Notes: generated by a model not told the origin, from the letters alone. 64,000 bases of DNA from an uncultured bacterium (GCA_903857865.1 CAIOGO010000021.1:1-64000); one strand, 5' to 3'. Counted from the stretch's first letter, positions 7,648 through 16,421 are shown. Numbers and translations: made by a program.

Positions 7648-8997
7648 CTACTCCGCGTCGTCGGGCGCGCGTTCTCGCCGCATGAACGTCGGCACATCGA
7701 GGTCCGCGTCGCGCGAAACGCGCTCGCGTCGCACGTGGCGTTTCTCTTCCCGCACGACGGAATCCTCCGCCTGGAAACTGGCTGCGATGATCGTAATCTC
7801 CACCTCGCGGTCCCTGTCGGGCCGAACCACCGCACCGAAGATAAGATCGCATTCCGTGGCCGCAGCCCGGCGCACGTGATCGGCCGCCTGCGTGACCTCG
7901 CCCAACGTGAGGTCCTCTCCGCCGGTGACGTTCATGATCAGCCTTCTCGCGCCCCGGATCGAGTCCCCTTCGAGGAGCGGGTTCGTGCTCGCTCCCTTGG
8001 CCGCCACCAGCGCCCTTCCCGGTCCGGCAGCTCGTCCCATCCCCATCATCGCTTCGCCGGCACCTGCCAGCAAACTGCGAATGTCGGCAAAGTCGAGGTT
8101 GATGAGTCCACGCACGGTGATGAGATCGGAGATCCCCCGCACGCCTTGGTGCAGGATGCCGTCGGCGAGCTCGAATGCCTTGGTCATAGGCATCCCCTTG
8201 GCGGCAGTCTGGAGCAGACGATCATTGGACACGACGATCAAGACGTCGGCCGCCGCACGCAATTCCCGAAGCCCCTTCTCGGCGTTGGCCGTCCTCGTCG
8301 CTCCCTCGAACGTGAACGGACGAGTCACGACGCCGATCGTCAAGGCGCCCTGCTCCCGCGCCACCTCGGCGATCACCGGAGCGGCTCCCGTTCCCGTACC
8401 GCCGCCGAGGCCTGCAGTCACAAACACGAGATCCGTCTCCCGCAGCAGGGTGGCGATCTCCCAACGCGATTCCATCGCCGCCCGTCTGGCCTTTTCGAGA
8501 TTTCCCCCCGTACCGCGCCCGCCGGTGATGTCAACGCCAAGCTGAAGCTGCTCACGTACGGCCGTCGCCTGGAGAACCTGCCGGTCGGTGTCCACAGCGA
8601 CGAGGCGCACCCCCACCAGGCGCTCCTCGCGCATTCTTGCGACCGCGTTCACGCCACCGTCGCCCACGCCAAGAACCACGATGCGGGCATTCGCGCCTCG
8701 ATCCACGCCCCCGCTCTCCTTGGCTTGTTCGATCAGTGGAGGTTCCCCAATCACCACGTCGCGCCGACCGAGCACCTGTCCCACGGCTTCCTGCAGCTTG
8801 TCCGGTTTCCGCAGGCAGTACTCTTTCTTGAAGTCGCTGTCGACGGAGATGTAGAACCGCTCACCGTCGTCTGCAACGGAAGACGCATCAATGGGAAGAC
8901 AGGCTCGCAGGACGCGATCCTCAATCCCATCGCGGATCGTTCGCCACTGCTCTCGCAGAGATCCCTCGCTCGCCCCATCCAATCGCGTGCCGGCCAT
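7648..8997 (-). CDS. ftsZ: Cell division protein FtsZ with an N-terminal DnaA domain I-like extension
   Basis: FtsZ is the tubulin-like GTPase of the division ring. The 449-residue protein has the tubulin signature GGGTGTG (198-204), the T7 loop NLDFAD (300-305) that completes the neighbour's GTPase site, and a C-terminal FtsA/ZipA-type binding peptide DLDVPTFMRR (432-441). The FtsZ core begins only near residue 103 (ARIVVLGVGDGGVNAV), where most FtsZ proteins begin within 10-15 residues. Residues ~14-85 (EQWRTIRDGIEDRVL ... FYISVDSDFKKEYCL ... LQEAVGQVLGRRDVVI) follow the pattern of DnaA domain I. The ATG at 8997 has AGGAAGAG upstream and a promoter just before it, so the extension is likely translated. 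Confidence 0.93.
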   Translation of the reverse strand: MAGTRLDGASEGSLREQWRTIRDGIEDRVLRACLPIDASSVADDGERFYISVDSDFKKEYCLRKPDKLQEAVGQVLGRRDVVIGEPPLIEQAKESGGVDRGANARIVVLGVGDGGVNAVARMREERLVGVRLVAVDTDRQVLQATAVREQLQLGVDITGGRGTGGNLEKARRAAMESRWEIATLLRETDLVFVTAGLGGGTGTGAAPVIAEVAREQGALTIGVVTRPFTFEGATRTANAEKGLRELRAAADVLIVVSNDRLLQTAAKGMPMTKAFELADGILHQGVRGISDLITVRGLINLDFADIRSLLAGAGEAMMGMGRAAGPGRALVAAKGASTNPLLEGDSIRGARRLIMNVTGGEDLTLGEVTQAADHVRRAAATECDLIFGAVVRPDRDREVEITIIAASFQAEDSVVREEKRHVRRERVSRDADLDVPTFMRRERAPDDAE

Positions 8998-9017
8998 GGC
9001 TCTCTTCCTGTGCAGCC

Positions 9018-9046
9018 ATTCTGTACGCGGATCGAGGGCAAGTCAA
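9018..9046 (-). promoter_or_regulatory. Promoter for ftsZ and the response regulator
   Basis: On the minus strand TTGACT (9046-9041) is followed by a 17-base spacer and CAGAAT (9023-9018). The expected transcript start lies about 15 bases before the ftsZ ATG. This supports initiation at 8997 and thus translation of the N-terminal extension. Confidence 0.5.
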
Positions 9047-9111
9047 CGCGGGGCGACTCCGCCACGTCGCAGTCTCCGAGCGGAGGGTCGTCGATCAAGC
9101 AGCGCGAAGGC

Positions 9112-9140
9112 GAAAAGACAAGCGGGAGCGACGCCCCCGC
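9112..9140 (-). terminator. Intrinsic terminator after rpmF
   Basis: On the minus strand AGCGGG pairs with CCCGCT across a 9-base loop and is followed by TGTCTTTTCG. It lies 20 bases after the rpmF stop and separates that operon from the ftsZ promoter. Confidence 0.55.
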
Positions 9141-9159
9141 TGCACAAGTCTACAGCCGA

Positions 9160-9354
9160 CTACTCGGTGGCCGTATGCTTCTGAGACACGATCTCCATCC
9201 CGTTGTAGAAGCCACAGTGCGGACACACTCGGTGAGGAAGCTTCGGCTCGTGGCAATGGGCGCAGTCCGTGGATGGCACAGGATCCATCTTCCGCCAGTG
9301 GTTCCTGCGCATACGCACCTTGGATCTTGAAGTTCGGTATTTCGGTACAGCCAT
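9160..9354 (-). CDS. rpmF: 50S ribosomal protein L32
   Basis: The 64-residue protein begins MAVPKYRTSRSKVRMRRNHW, typical of L32, and carries a four-Cys zinc ribbon (CAHC ... CPHC, residues 31-47). It is a structural protein of the large subunit near the peptidyl transferase region. I chose the ATG at 9354 from the family start and the strong ribosome-binding site CAGGAGGAG. It follows dtd on the same strand by 50 bases. Confidence 0.96.
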   Translation of the reverse strand: MAVPKYRTSRSKVRMRRNHWRKMDPVPSTDCAHCHEPKLPHRVCPHCGFYNGMEIVSQKHTATE

Positions 9355-9404
9355 TTCTCCTCCTGAATGGAGACACCGCTTCACTCCGGCAATAGGATCG
9401 CAGT

Positions 9405-9863
9405 TTACCCTTCGGGATCGGATGGCGCAAGCTCAAGCACAAGGGTGACCGGCCCGTCGTTGACCGACTCGACCGACATGTGCGCACCGAAACGCCCCAT
9501 GGCAACGCGGACGCCTTCGGCCTGAAGGGCCTCAACAAATGCGTTGAACACGGGCTCGGCGACCTCCGGCCGAGCCGCGTGAGTGTAGCTCGGACGACGC
9601 CCCTTGCGCGTGTCTCCGTAGAGCGTGAACTGCGACACGGCCAGCACCTCGCCCTGAAGCTCGCGAAGCGAGAGGTTCATCTTGCCCTCTGCGTCCTGAA
9701 ACACGCGCAGATCGAGGATCTTGCGCGCCGCCCCCGCAAGGTCGAGGCGATCGTCCCCGTGGCCGACGCCGACCAAGAGAAGAAGCCCTGCGCCAATCGA
9801 CCCCACCGCTTCCACGCCGACACGGACCGCCGCCCGCTCGACCCTCTGCAGAACAATGCGCAC
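9405..9863 (-). CDS. dtd: D-aminoacyl-tRNA deacylase
   Basis: The 152-residue protein is full length for DTD, which hydrolyses D-aminoacyl-tRNA (and Gly-tRNA-Ala). Hallmarks are the SQFTLYGD motif (around residue 77) and the cross-subunit GRFGAHMSVESVNDGPVT motif near the C-terminus, with the Gly-cisPro-type recognition site in the variant NDGPVT. It starts with GTG at 9863, 4 bases after the RNase H-like gene. Confidence 0.95.
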   Translation of the reverse strand: MRIVLQRVERAAVRVGVEAVGSIGAGLLLLVGVGHGDDRLDLAGAARKILDLRVFQDAEGKMNLSLRELQGEVLAVSQFTLYGDTRKGRRPSYTHAARPEVAEPVFNAFVEALQAEGVRVAMGRFGAHMSVESVNDGPVTLVLELAPSDPEG

Positions 9864-9867
9864 GCCG

Positions 9868-10389
9868 CTACTCCGTATCCTGGAGCCGTTCGGCGAAGTC
9901 GAGCAGCTTCTGCATCCCCTCGTCGCTCAGCGTCGCGGCCCGCGAGAGGAGAACTTGCTCTATCTTCTCTCTCGTCATTTGTGCGCGGATGTTACGATGA
10001 AACGCTTGTTCCACGAGACGCGGCGCACGATGGTGCGCGCGCTCGTCGACGTAGTTCACCCGCCACTGCGGCAGTTGATTCAGAAGGCCTATCGCACTCT
10101 CCACCAGGTGCTTGATGTGCGGCTCTCGCGTCTCGAACACCCCATTGATGTGGTTCGCAAGGCGCTGGTTGTCGGTGAAGAAGACGACCGACTGAGGCTT
10201 GTAGGCGATCGCACGCCGGCAGCCCTCGATCAGAGCTCGGTACTCGGCGACCTCCGTCGTCGAACGGCCGATGAGCTCCGAGATCTCGTCCACGACGTTT
10301 CCGTGCGCGTCCGTCATCGCGATGCCGATGCCCGCTTCCCCGGGCTCCGCTCGCGCTCCTCCATCGACATACACGAAGAGCTTGTCCAT
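9868..10389 (-). CDS. RNase H-like (ribonuclease HI family) protein
   Basis: The 173-residue protein has an RNase HI fold (about 1-130) with Asp9 in YVDGGARAEPGEAG, Glu49 in TEVAEYRALIEG and Asp73 in FFTDNQRLANH. The usual fourth carboxylate (NxxAD.LA) is replaced: the segment reads AHHRAPRLVEQA, with Pro123 at the Asp position. RNA-DNA hybrid cleavage may be impaired. A C-terminal helical tail of ~45 residues follows. The ATG at 10389 lies only 4 bases beyond the 3' end of the tRNA, so its ribosome-binding region falls in the tRNA gene. It heads a unit with dtd and rpmF. Confidence 0.82.
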   Translation of the reverse strand: MDKLFVYVDGGARAEPGEAGIGIAMTDAHGNVVDEISELIGRSTTEVAEYRALIEGCRRAIAYKPQSVVFFTDNQRLANHINGVFETREPHIKHLVESAIGLLNQLPQWRVNYVDERAHHRAPRLVEQAFHRNIRAQMTREKIEQVLLSRAATLSDEGMQKLLDFAERLQDTE

Positions 10390-10393
10390 CCTG

Positions 10394-10465
10394 TGGGTCC
10401 ACCAGGCTTCGAACCTGGGACCTACCGGTTATGAGCCGGCTGCTCTGCCTCTGAGCTATGGACCC
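10394..10465 (-). tRNA. tRNA-Met (anticodon CAT), elongator or Ile2 type
   Basis: The 72-base cloverleaf on the minus strand has acceptor GGGTCCA pairing with TGGACCC, D-arm GCTC/GAGC, anticodon stem GCCGG/CCGGT around CTCATAA, and T-arm CCAGG-TTCGAAG-CCTGG. The discriminator base is A and CCA is not encoded. Position 1-72 is a G-C pair, so it is not the initiator. CAT tRNAs can also be Ile2 after lysidine modification; sequence alone does not decide. Confidence 0.93.
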
Positions 10466-10504
10466 GCCTACCCGACGGAATATACGTACGCATCTCGACT
10501 TCTG

Positions 10505-11299
10505 TCAAGCGGCTTCGCTGCCCTGTTTCTCCGCGTTGTCCGGAACCTCGTTCAGGTCGAAGCCACAGGCTAGCAGAGGACCGAGAAGGTCCTCGGGGTT
10601 GCGGAGCCACTGGCCCCACTTCCTCCCCATGTGCTCCGTCCACGAGTACGAGCGACGGCTGAATGCATCGGGGCGCCCATCTTCGAGGGGGATTGCACCC
10701 TCGCGATAGTAGTCCTGCGCGAGGTATCCCTCGTCCATGACGGCCATCGCGGCGTCGACCTCCCCCCCGGAAAACACGGGGTATCGGTCCTCGAACAGGC
10801 TGAAGGAGAGCGGGTACCGCGGCCGCGGCCGTGGCGCCGCCGCCGGATAGCCCATCGCGAGTTGGACGACCGGGAACACGCGCTTCGGAAGTTCGTACTC
10901 CTCTGCAATGCGGTCGGCAATGAAGGGGGCCGCTCCTAGGTAGCAGCTCCCGAGCCCCAGAGCCTCCCCGGCGATAACGAGGTTCTCCGCCATGTACGCC
11001 GCGTCCTGGATGGCGAACAGGAGGATGGCTGCATCGCTCGTCACCCGTTTCCATCCCCGCCGCGCGAGGACGAGCTCGAGCCGATGCACGTCCGCGCAGA
11101 CGGTGAAGAGGAGAGGGGCATGAAACGGGTTCTTCTCTCGATCCCGGCGCAAGAGGAGGCTCCCCAGCTGCGCGGCGAACGGCGCCTGCTGACCAGCCCG
11201 GACGATCATCTCGACGGTCTCGTCCGACGGCACTTTGTTCGTGTACTCCCGCACCGACGCGCGGCGCATCAATACATCGATTATCGGGTTCGCATCCAT
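10505..11299 (-). CDS. Nitroreductase-family flavoprotein
   Basis: The 264-residue protein has the nitroreductase fold: an N-terminal FMN-binding start IIDVLMRRASVREY, a middle AAYMAENLVIAGEALGLGSC, and a late LPKRVFPVVQLAMGYPAA. Such enzymes reduce nitro groups, quinones or flavins with NAD(P)H. A tail of ~75 residues extends beyond the core. I chose the ATG at 11299 from AGGTGA six bases upstream and because the fold starts directly after it. It lies upstream of the tRNA on the same strand. Confidence 0.85.
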   Translation of the reverse strand: MDANPIIDVLMRRASVREYTNKVPSDETVEMIVRAGQQAPFAAQLGSLLLRRDREKNPFHAPLLFTVCADVHRLELVLARRGWKRVTSDAAILLFAIQDAAYMAENLVIAGEALGLGSCYLGAAPFIADRIAEEYELPKRVFPVVQLAMGYPAAAPRPRPRYPLSFSLFEDRYPVFSGGEVDAAMAVMDEGYLAQDYYREGAIPLEDGRPDAFSRRSYSWTEHMGRKWGQWLRNPEDLLGPLLACGFDLNEVPDNAEKQGSEAA

Positions 11300-11429
11300 C
11301 GATTCACCTCGCGCCGGGGCCGTCCGGAGAGAGACTCTCGGCTCGCGGCAGCATAGCTCCTTTCGCATGAGATCGCGACCGGCTATGCTCCCGCCGCGCG
11401 GGGGGAGACGCGGGACACTGGAGGGGCCG

Positions 11430-12824
11430 ATGGAGAACTTGCTGGAGAGCACTGTGCGCCAATCGTCGAGCTGGATCGAGGCCCGCTTCCAGGAGCGGCG
11501 CAGCCTCATTCTCTCGGTCCGCAACGGTCACTTCGATCAGTGCTCAAGCGTTCGCGCTTCCGGCGCGGGCATTCGCGCGCTCGTCGGCGGAGCCTTCGGA
11601 TTCGCCAGCACGACCGATCTGTCCGAGCGAGGCCTCCGCAATGCGGTGTCCGCGGCAAACGCGTTGGCCGACGCCACATCCCGCGGCAAGACGGGCCAGC
11701 TCGTGCGGCTCGCGCCGGCTGCACCTACACGCGGGACGTTCGCGGTCGCCACGAACGACCCGCTCGACGCGCACACGCTCGAGGAGAAGATCGACCTGGT
11801 TCTCCGCATCGACGAGCAGATCCGCCGCGCGTCGCCCAAGATCACGTCCTCGTCGGTGACGTACGAGGAGACACTCGAAGAGAGGATCGTGGCCACAACG
11901 GAGGGCACCCTGGCACGCGTCCTCGACATGAAGCCGAGCCTGCGCGTCCTCGCGGTCGCCGCGGCGGACGGCAAGCAGTCGATGGGCCTCGAGACCGTCG
12001 GCGTGACCGGCGGGTGGGCGGAGCTTCTCGCGCGGCGCTCCCCGGACGAGCTCGTCGCGGAGGCAGTTCGGATCGCCGTCGACCAACTCTCCGCTCCGCA
12101 CGCGCCCGGGGGCCCAGCCACCGTCGTGCTGGATCCCGAACTGGTTGGGATTCTGTGCCACGAAGCCATCGGGCACACCGTCGAGGCGGACATCGTCCTC
12201 GGCGGCGCGATCACCGCGGGAAAGCTGGGAACGCGCGTCGCATCCGAGCTCGTCACCATGTGCGACTCCGGGTGTCCGCCGTACGCGCCTCACCCCGTCG
12301 GCCTCATGGCGGTCGACGATGAGGGCGTGCGCGCCGGCCGCACGGTCCTCGTCGAACGCGGAATCCTCCGTTCCTTCCTGCACAATCGCGAGACGGCAGC
12401 CTTCTTCGGCGTTCCGCCAACGGGCAACGCACGGGCATTCCTCTACAGCGACGAGCCGATCATCCGAATGACGAATACGTACATCGAACCCGGCGACACC
12501 CCGGTCGAGGCTCTCCTCGCGGGAGTCGAGGATGGGTATTACCTCCGCGGCTTCGCGATGAGCGGCCAGGCGGACTCGAACGCCGAGTTCATGTTCGGAG
12601 TCCGCGAGGCCCGCCGCATCGAACGCGGAAAGGTGGGCGCCATGCTCCGCGGAGTCACCATCTCGGGGAACGCGTTCCACGTGCTCGAGTCGATCGACGG
12701 CCTGGGCAACGACTTCGCGTGGGAGAACGGCGCCGGCGTCTGCGGCAAAGGGCAGCCGGCGAAGGTCGACGCCGGAGGACCTCACGTCCGGTGTCGAATC
12801 ACCCTGGGGGGACGGCAAGCATGA
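11430..12824 (+). CDS. tldD: Metalloprotease TldD
   Basis: The 464-residue protein carries the TldD zinc motif HEAIGHTVEAD (HExxxH) and the C-terminal CGKGQP stretch. With TldE it forms a heterodimeric metalloprotease that degrades unfolded peptides and, in other bacteria, processes microcin B17 and the CcdA antitoxin. The ATG at 11430 has GGAGGGG four bases upstream. It overlaps tldE by 4 bases (ATGA), indicating translational coupling for the obligate pair. Confidence 0.94.
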   Translation: MENLLESTVRQSSSWIEARFQERRSLILSVRNGHFDQCSSVRASGAGIRALVGGAFGFASTTDLSERGLRNAVSAANALADATSRGKTGQLVRLAPAAPTRGTFAVATNDPLDAHTLEEKIDLVLRIDEQIRRASPKITSSSVTYEETLEERIVATTEGTLARVLDMKPSLRVLAVAAADGKQSMGLETVGVTGGWAELLARRSPDELVAEAVRIAVDQLSAPHAPGGPATVVLDPELVGILCHEAIGHTVEADIVLGGAITAGKLGTRVASELVTMCDSGCPPYAPHPVGLMAVDDEGVRAGRTVLVERGILRSFLHNRETAAFFGVPPTGNARAFLYSDEPIIRMTNTYIEPGDTPVEALLAGVEDGYYLRGFAMSGQADSNAEFMFGVREARRIERGKVGAMLRGVTISGNAFHVLESIDGLGNDFAWENGAGVCGKGQPAKVDAGGPHVRCRITLGGRQA

Positions 12825-14155
12825 TGGATGAGCTGCTCGAGAGGTGCCGCGAGGGTTGCGAGGCGGCCAAAAAGCACGGGGCAACAGACGCTGAGGTCGT
12901 CGCTCAGCGCGCTGAGGAGATCTCGGTCAGCATCGAGAAGCACGACCTGCAGATCGCTCGCTCGAGTCACGAGTCGACGTTTGGAATCCGCGTCCTAATC
13001 GGAGACCGGCTCGGCTTCGCCAGCACGAACGCGACGCGCGATCTGTCCGACGCCTGTCGTGATGCCATCACCTTGGCCAGAGCTACGCCGGGAGACTCGC
13101 ACAACCGCTTCCCTGACTCTCAGCCCCTCCCCACGGTCGAGAATCTTCTCGACGAGTGCGCGTCGGAGTTCTCCGCGGCGGATGCGGTCGATTGTGCGTC
13201 CAAGATGCTGCGCGTCGCGGAAGCCGCCGATCGCCGGGTGATCGTCGGAGACGGAGCGTTCTCTTCCCTGCGGACGACGCGCGCGGTCGCGAACACGCTC
13301 GGCGTAGCGGCGTCCGAGGCAGCAAGCCTCTTCACGCACCACGTTCTCGTCACGGCCAAGGAAGACGAGAGGGTGTCAAGCATGGACTTCCAATTCGGCG
13401 CCTGTCGTCACGCGAAGGACATCGACGTCGCGCCTGCGGTGGTTCTCGCATGCCGCAACGCCATCGACTCGCTGGGGTCCGCGCCCGGGGAGACGTTTCA
13501 GGGGGTCGTCATCCTGTCGCCCAACGCCGTGCTCGACATCCTCGTCGCGCCACTTCTCTTCCAGACCAACGCGCGCAACGTGCTGCGAGGGCTCTCGCGG
13601 TGGCGAGACCGCCTCGGACACCCCGTCGCGTCGCCTGCGCTCTCGGTCGTGGACGACGGAACGCGTCCGGGAGGAGTGGCGAGCTCTTCGTTCGATCGGG
13701 AGGGCGTGCCTCACGCGGCGCTGCCCCTCATCGAGCGCGGCCGTCTCGTCTCCTTTCTTCACAACACCTACTCCAGCTCCGCACTCGGCGTGCCCAACAC
13801 CGGTCACGCCGCAGGATCTGCGAACACCCTTCCCATGATCGGCCCGACGAATCTCGCGCTCGCCCCGGGCGCGGCGTCCCTCGAGGAACTGGTTACAGAC
13901 ACAGACCAGGGCTTGCTGGTGGGACGATTCTCGGGAAACGTCGATCCGATCTCCGGCGATTTCTCGGGCGTGGCGAAGGCAGCGCATCTCCTTCGCCATG
14001 GAAGGCGCGTCTGCCCGGTAGCTGGAACGCTCGTCGCGGGAAACGTGTTCGACGCGCTCTGCGCCATCATGGACATCTCGAGGAACACCCAGCAGGTCTT
14101 CGGATTCACTCTTCCGTACCTACGGATTGGCGGAGTCTCGGTTACCGCTGGGTAA
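12821..14155 (+). CDS. pmbA: TldE/PmbA-family metalloprotease partner
   Basis: The 444-residue protein has the TldE/PmbA pattern: GIRVLIGDRLGFASTN near the N-terminus, PNAVLDILVAPLLFQTNARN and the late FSGNVDPISGDFSGVAKAAH. It lacks the zinc motif, as expected of the non-catalytic partner. ATG 12821 or 12824 are both possible. The protein would assemble with TldD. It ends 3 bases before a convergent gene. Confidence 0.93.
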   Translation: MMDELLERCREGCEAAKKHGATDAEVVAQRAEEISVSIEKHDLQIARSSHESTFGIRVLIGDRLGFASTNATRDLSDACRDAITLARATPGDSHNRFPDSQPLPTVENLLDECASEFSAADAVDCASKMLRVAEAADRRVIVGDGAFSSLRTTRAVANTLGVAASEAASLFTHHVLVTAKEDERVSSMDFQFGACRHAKDIDVAPAVVLACRNAIDSLGSAPGETFQGVVILSPNAVLDILVAPLLFQTNARNVLRGLSRWRDRLGHPVASPALSVVDDGTRPGGVASSSFDREGVPHAALPLIERGRLVSFLHNTYSSSALGVPNTGHAAGSANTLPMIGPTNLALAPGAASLEELVTDTDQGLLVGRFSGNVDPISGDFSGVAKAAHLLRHGRRVCPVAGTLVAGNVFDALCAIMDISRNTQQVFGFTLPYLRIGGVSVTAG

Positions 14156-14158
14156 CCG

Positions 14159-14731
14159 CTACGCAGCGCCCTCTGCGATCGGAGCCGGTAGGGACTGCTC
14201 GGCTTCGACGATGCGGAATCCCGCCTCTATGCGTGCCAGGTCTGACTCCACGCGTGCCGGCAGCGCGAGTCCGGGAGCGAAGCGAACGAGTAGGACCCGC
14301 GCCCGCTCGCCCTGCAGTAGGATGACGGCGCGCCCCGTGCGCCCCTCTGCGTCGGGTGCGAACGAGACGACGGCCCCCTCCCATCCCGAAGGTAGCGGCC
14401 CGGCCTGGAGTACGCCCGGCCGCTCGCAGGAAGAGCACGGATCTACATCTTCCCAGGCCGCGGCGACCGCGCTTTCGACCGTGGCGGCGGAGACGGCCAG
14501 GACCCACGCCTCGATGCCCGCGATCGGCGATACCAAGCCGGCCACGCCGTCGACTGCCATGACGCTCCAGCCGACCGGCAAAGGAAGAGCAAACCCGATC
14601 TGCTCGTCGACGGTCTCGGCGTCGCCCGGCAGGGTCACCCCGGTCAAGCCGTCACTGTGCAAGTAAACCACCGAGTAGGCGAAAAGGATGATGCCAACCC
14701 AGATCCCAACCAACAGCGCCGCGTTCTTCAT
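14159..14731 (-). CDS. Uncharacterised membrane-anchored protein
   Basis: I do not recognise this 190-residue protein. A hydrophobic segment at residues 4-23 (NAALLVGIWVGIILFAYSVV) acts as a signal anchor; the rest is soluble and probably outside the membrane. It contains GFALPLPVGWSVMAVDG and one CSSC pair in DPCSSCERPG. The ribosome-binding site is GGAGGTG, 5 bases before the ATG at 14731. It stands alone between convergent tldE and the divergent phosphatidyltransferase. Confidence 0.7.
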   Translation of the reverse strand: MKNAALLVGIWVGIILFAYSVVYLHSDGLTGVTLPGDAETVDEQIGFALPLPVGWSVMAVDGVAGLVSPIAGIEAWVLAVSAATVESAVAAAWEDVDPCSSCERPGVLQAGPLPSGWEGAVVSFAPDAEGRTGRAVILLQGERARVLLVRFAPGLALPARVESDLARIEAGFRIVEAEQSLPAPIAEGAA

Positions 14732-14901
14732 ACCCGCACCTCCCAAGCCGCCCTCGTCCCCCGGATTTCGATCTGCTCTTCTCAAGCATTCTAGGGGCAG
14801 CGCATGCGGCGGCCAAGTGCCTTGGCGAAGGTCGGGCGGGCGAGCGTCGAGAGTTTGCCGCGGTCGAACCGTCTGCCTACAATCGGTGGCGGGTGAGCGA
14901 G

Positions 14902-15411
14902 ATGAAGAGGGTCCCTGATCTGTTGACGTTGTCTCGGGGCGTCATTGCGGTGGCCGTCCTGTCGTTGGGATTCCTCGGGAGAGCTGCTCTGGAAGCCGTC
15001 ATCGTCCTGACGATGATCGGGTGGACAACCGACATCTTCGACGGTCGCCTCGCTCGGAAGCTCAACAAGCCGCCTACGTGGGTTGGAGAGCAGGAGTTCA
15101 CCTTCGACATGATGATGGTCTTCTCCGCCCTGTGTTACCTGACGATGTCCGACTTCGTGCCGCTTCTGCCCGCCCTTGCCTACATCATGGTGGCCGCAGC
15201 GTGCATCGCGTACTTCCGATCGAAGTCCGTGACCATGTCGTTCGCTTTTCCCGTCGTCGCCCTGCCGCTCGTGGTCGCCTACTACGAGGCGCCGCGCGCC
15301 GCCCTTCTCTACGGGATCTGGATCGTCGCGGCGCTCCTGCTCGACTGGTCGCGGTTCAAGGGCGTCGTGCTGGAGTTCATCGGCAACGCCCGCAGGCTTG
15401 GACGGCGCTAG
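14902..15411 (+). CDS. CDP-alcohol phosphatidyltransferase family protein (variant motif)
   Basis: The 169-residue membrane protein has several hydrophobic helices and the CDP-alcohol phosphotransferase start [14 protein letters not shown], like phosphatidylglycerophosphate synthases. The catalytic motif is partly altered: D44xxD47G48xxA51R52 is kept, but with normal spacing the Gly is Val61 and the third Asp is Glu65, while the last Asp69 remains. It would join a CDP-activated lipid to an alcohol; the substrate is unclear. ATG 14902 has GGTGAG upstream; GTG 14893 is an alternative. It ends convergently with ruvB. Confidence 0.75.
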   Translation: MKRVPDLLTLSRGVIAVAVLSLGFLGRAALEAVIVLTMIGWTTDIFDGRLARKLNKPPTWVGEQEFTFDMMMVFSALCYLTMSDFVPLLPALAYIMVAAACIAYFRSKSVTMSFAFPVVALPLVVAYYEAPRAALLYGIWIVAALLLDWSRFKGVVLEFIGNARRLGRR

Positions 15412-16412
15412 AGGAGACGGCCGGGCTGGGCCTTGCCCAGATGCGCGTAGGCGCGGGCCGTCGCAACGCGGCCCTGCGGCGTCCGCTGAATGAACCCCTC
15501 CTGGAGAAGGAACGGCTCGACGACATCGGTGATCGTGTCCTTCTCCTCGGAAAGCGAGGCCGCGAGGGTATCGAGTCCCACCGGCCCTCCGCCGAACTTC
15601 TCTACCAGAGCGCACAGCACGAGCCGGTCGAGATCGTCGAGGCCTACGTCATCGATTCTCAGCATGTCGAGAGCCCGCCGCGCGGTATCCACGTCGATGC
15701 GTCCCTCGCCCCGGACTTCCGCGTAGTCGCGCGTCCTCCGCAGCAGCCGATTGGCAATGCGCGGCGTTCCTCTGGCTCGTTTCGCCAACTCGTCGGCCCC
15801 CTCGGAAGTGATAGCAATTCCAAGAAGCCGGCCCGACCTCACAACGATGTCGGTCAATTCGCGACGTGTGTAGAAGCCGAGGCGGAACGACACCTCGAAC
15901 CGGTCACGCATCGGCGCGGAGATGAGGCCGGCGCGCGTCGTCGCGCCGATGAGCGTAAAGGCGGGAAGGTCGATGCGCAGAGACTGCGCGTTGGGTCCCT
16001 CGCCGAGGACAATGTCGATCTTCCCATCCTCCATCGCCGGGTACAGGATCTCCTCGACGTTGCGGCGGAGTCGATGGACCTCGTCGATGAAGAAGACGTC
16101 GCGCGGGTGGAGATTCGTCAGGATGGCGGCGAGATCGCCCGCCTTCTCGATCGCAGGGCCGGAGCTGACGCGGAAGCCGACGCCCATCTCCGCGGCGATG
16201 ATCTGCGCCAGTGTCGTCTTCCCGAGGCCCGGAGGACCGGAGAGCAGCACGTGGTCGAGCCGCTCGTCGCGTCGCCGCGCGGCCTCGATGTAGATGCGGA
16301 GCTTCTCCTTGACGTCTTCCTGTCCGACGAACTCCTCAAGCGCGCGAGGCCGCAGTGTCGTGAACGCCGAATCCTCTTCGAGTCTCGCCCCAGCCAGGTG
16401 CTCCGTCCTCAT
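15408..16412 (-). CDS. ruvB: Holliday junction branch migration helicase RuvB
   Basis: The 334-residue protein matches RuvB: N-terminal [18 protein letters not shown], Walker [13 protein letters not shown], Walker [25 protein letters not shown] and the C-terminal winged helix ([17 protein letters not shown]). It drives branch migration with RuvA; neither ruvA nor ruvC is in the window. The ATG at 16412 lies very close to a -10 box and has little Shine-Dalgarno sequence, so the transcript may be leaderless. Confidence 0.96.
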   Translation of the reverse strand: MRTEHLAGARLEEDSAFTTLRPRALEEFVGQEDVKEKLRIYIEAARRRDERLDHVLLSGPPGLGKTTLAQIIAAEMGVGFRVSSGPAIEKAGDLAAILTNLHPRDVFFIDEVHRLRRNVEEILYPAMEDGKIDIVLGEGPNAQSLRIDLPAFTLIGATTRAGLISAPMRDRFEVSFRLGFYTRRELTDIVVRSGRLLGIAITSEGADELAKRARGTPRIANRLLRRTRDYAEVRGEGRIDVDTARRALDMLRIDDVGLDDLDRLVLCALVEKFGGGPVGLDTLAASLSEEKDTITDVVEPFLLQEGFIQRTPQGRVATARAYAHLGKAQPGRLL

Positions 16413-16421
16413 CTCGGCCGC

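Noticed and set aside
7735-9330. Long plus-strand frame opposite ftsZ
   Set aside because: It is a shadow of ftsZ in GC-rich DNA; the minus-strand product has all FtsZ motifs.
10394-10465. Initiator tRNA-Met
   Set aside because: Position 1-72 is a G-C pair, and the anticodon stem lacks the three G-C pairs of initiators.
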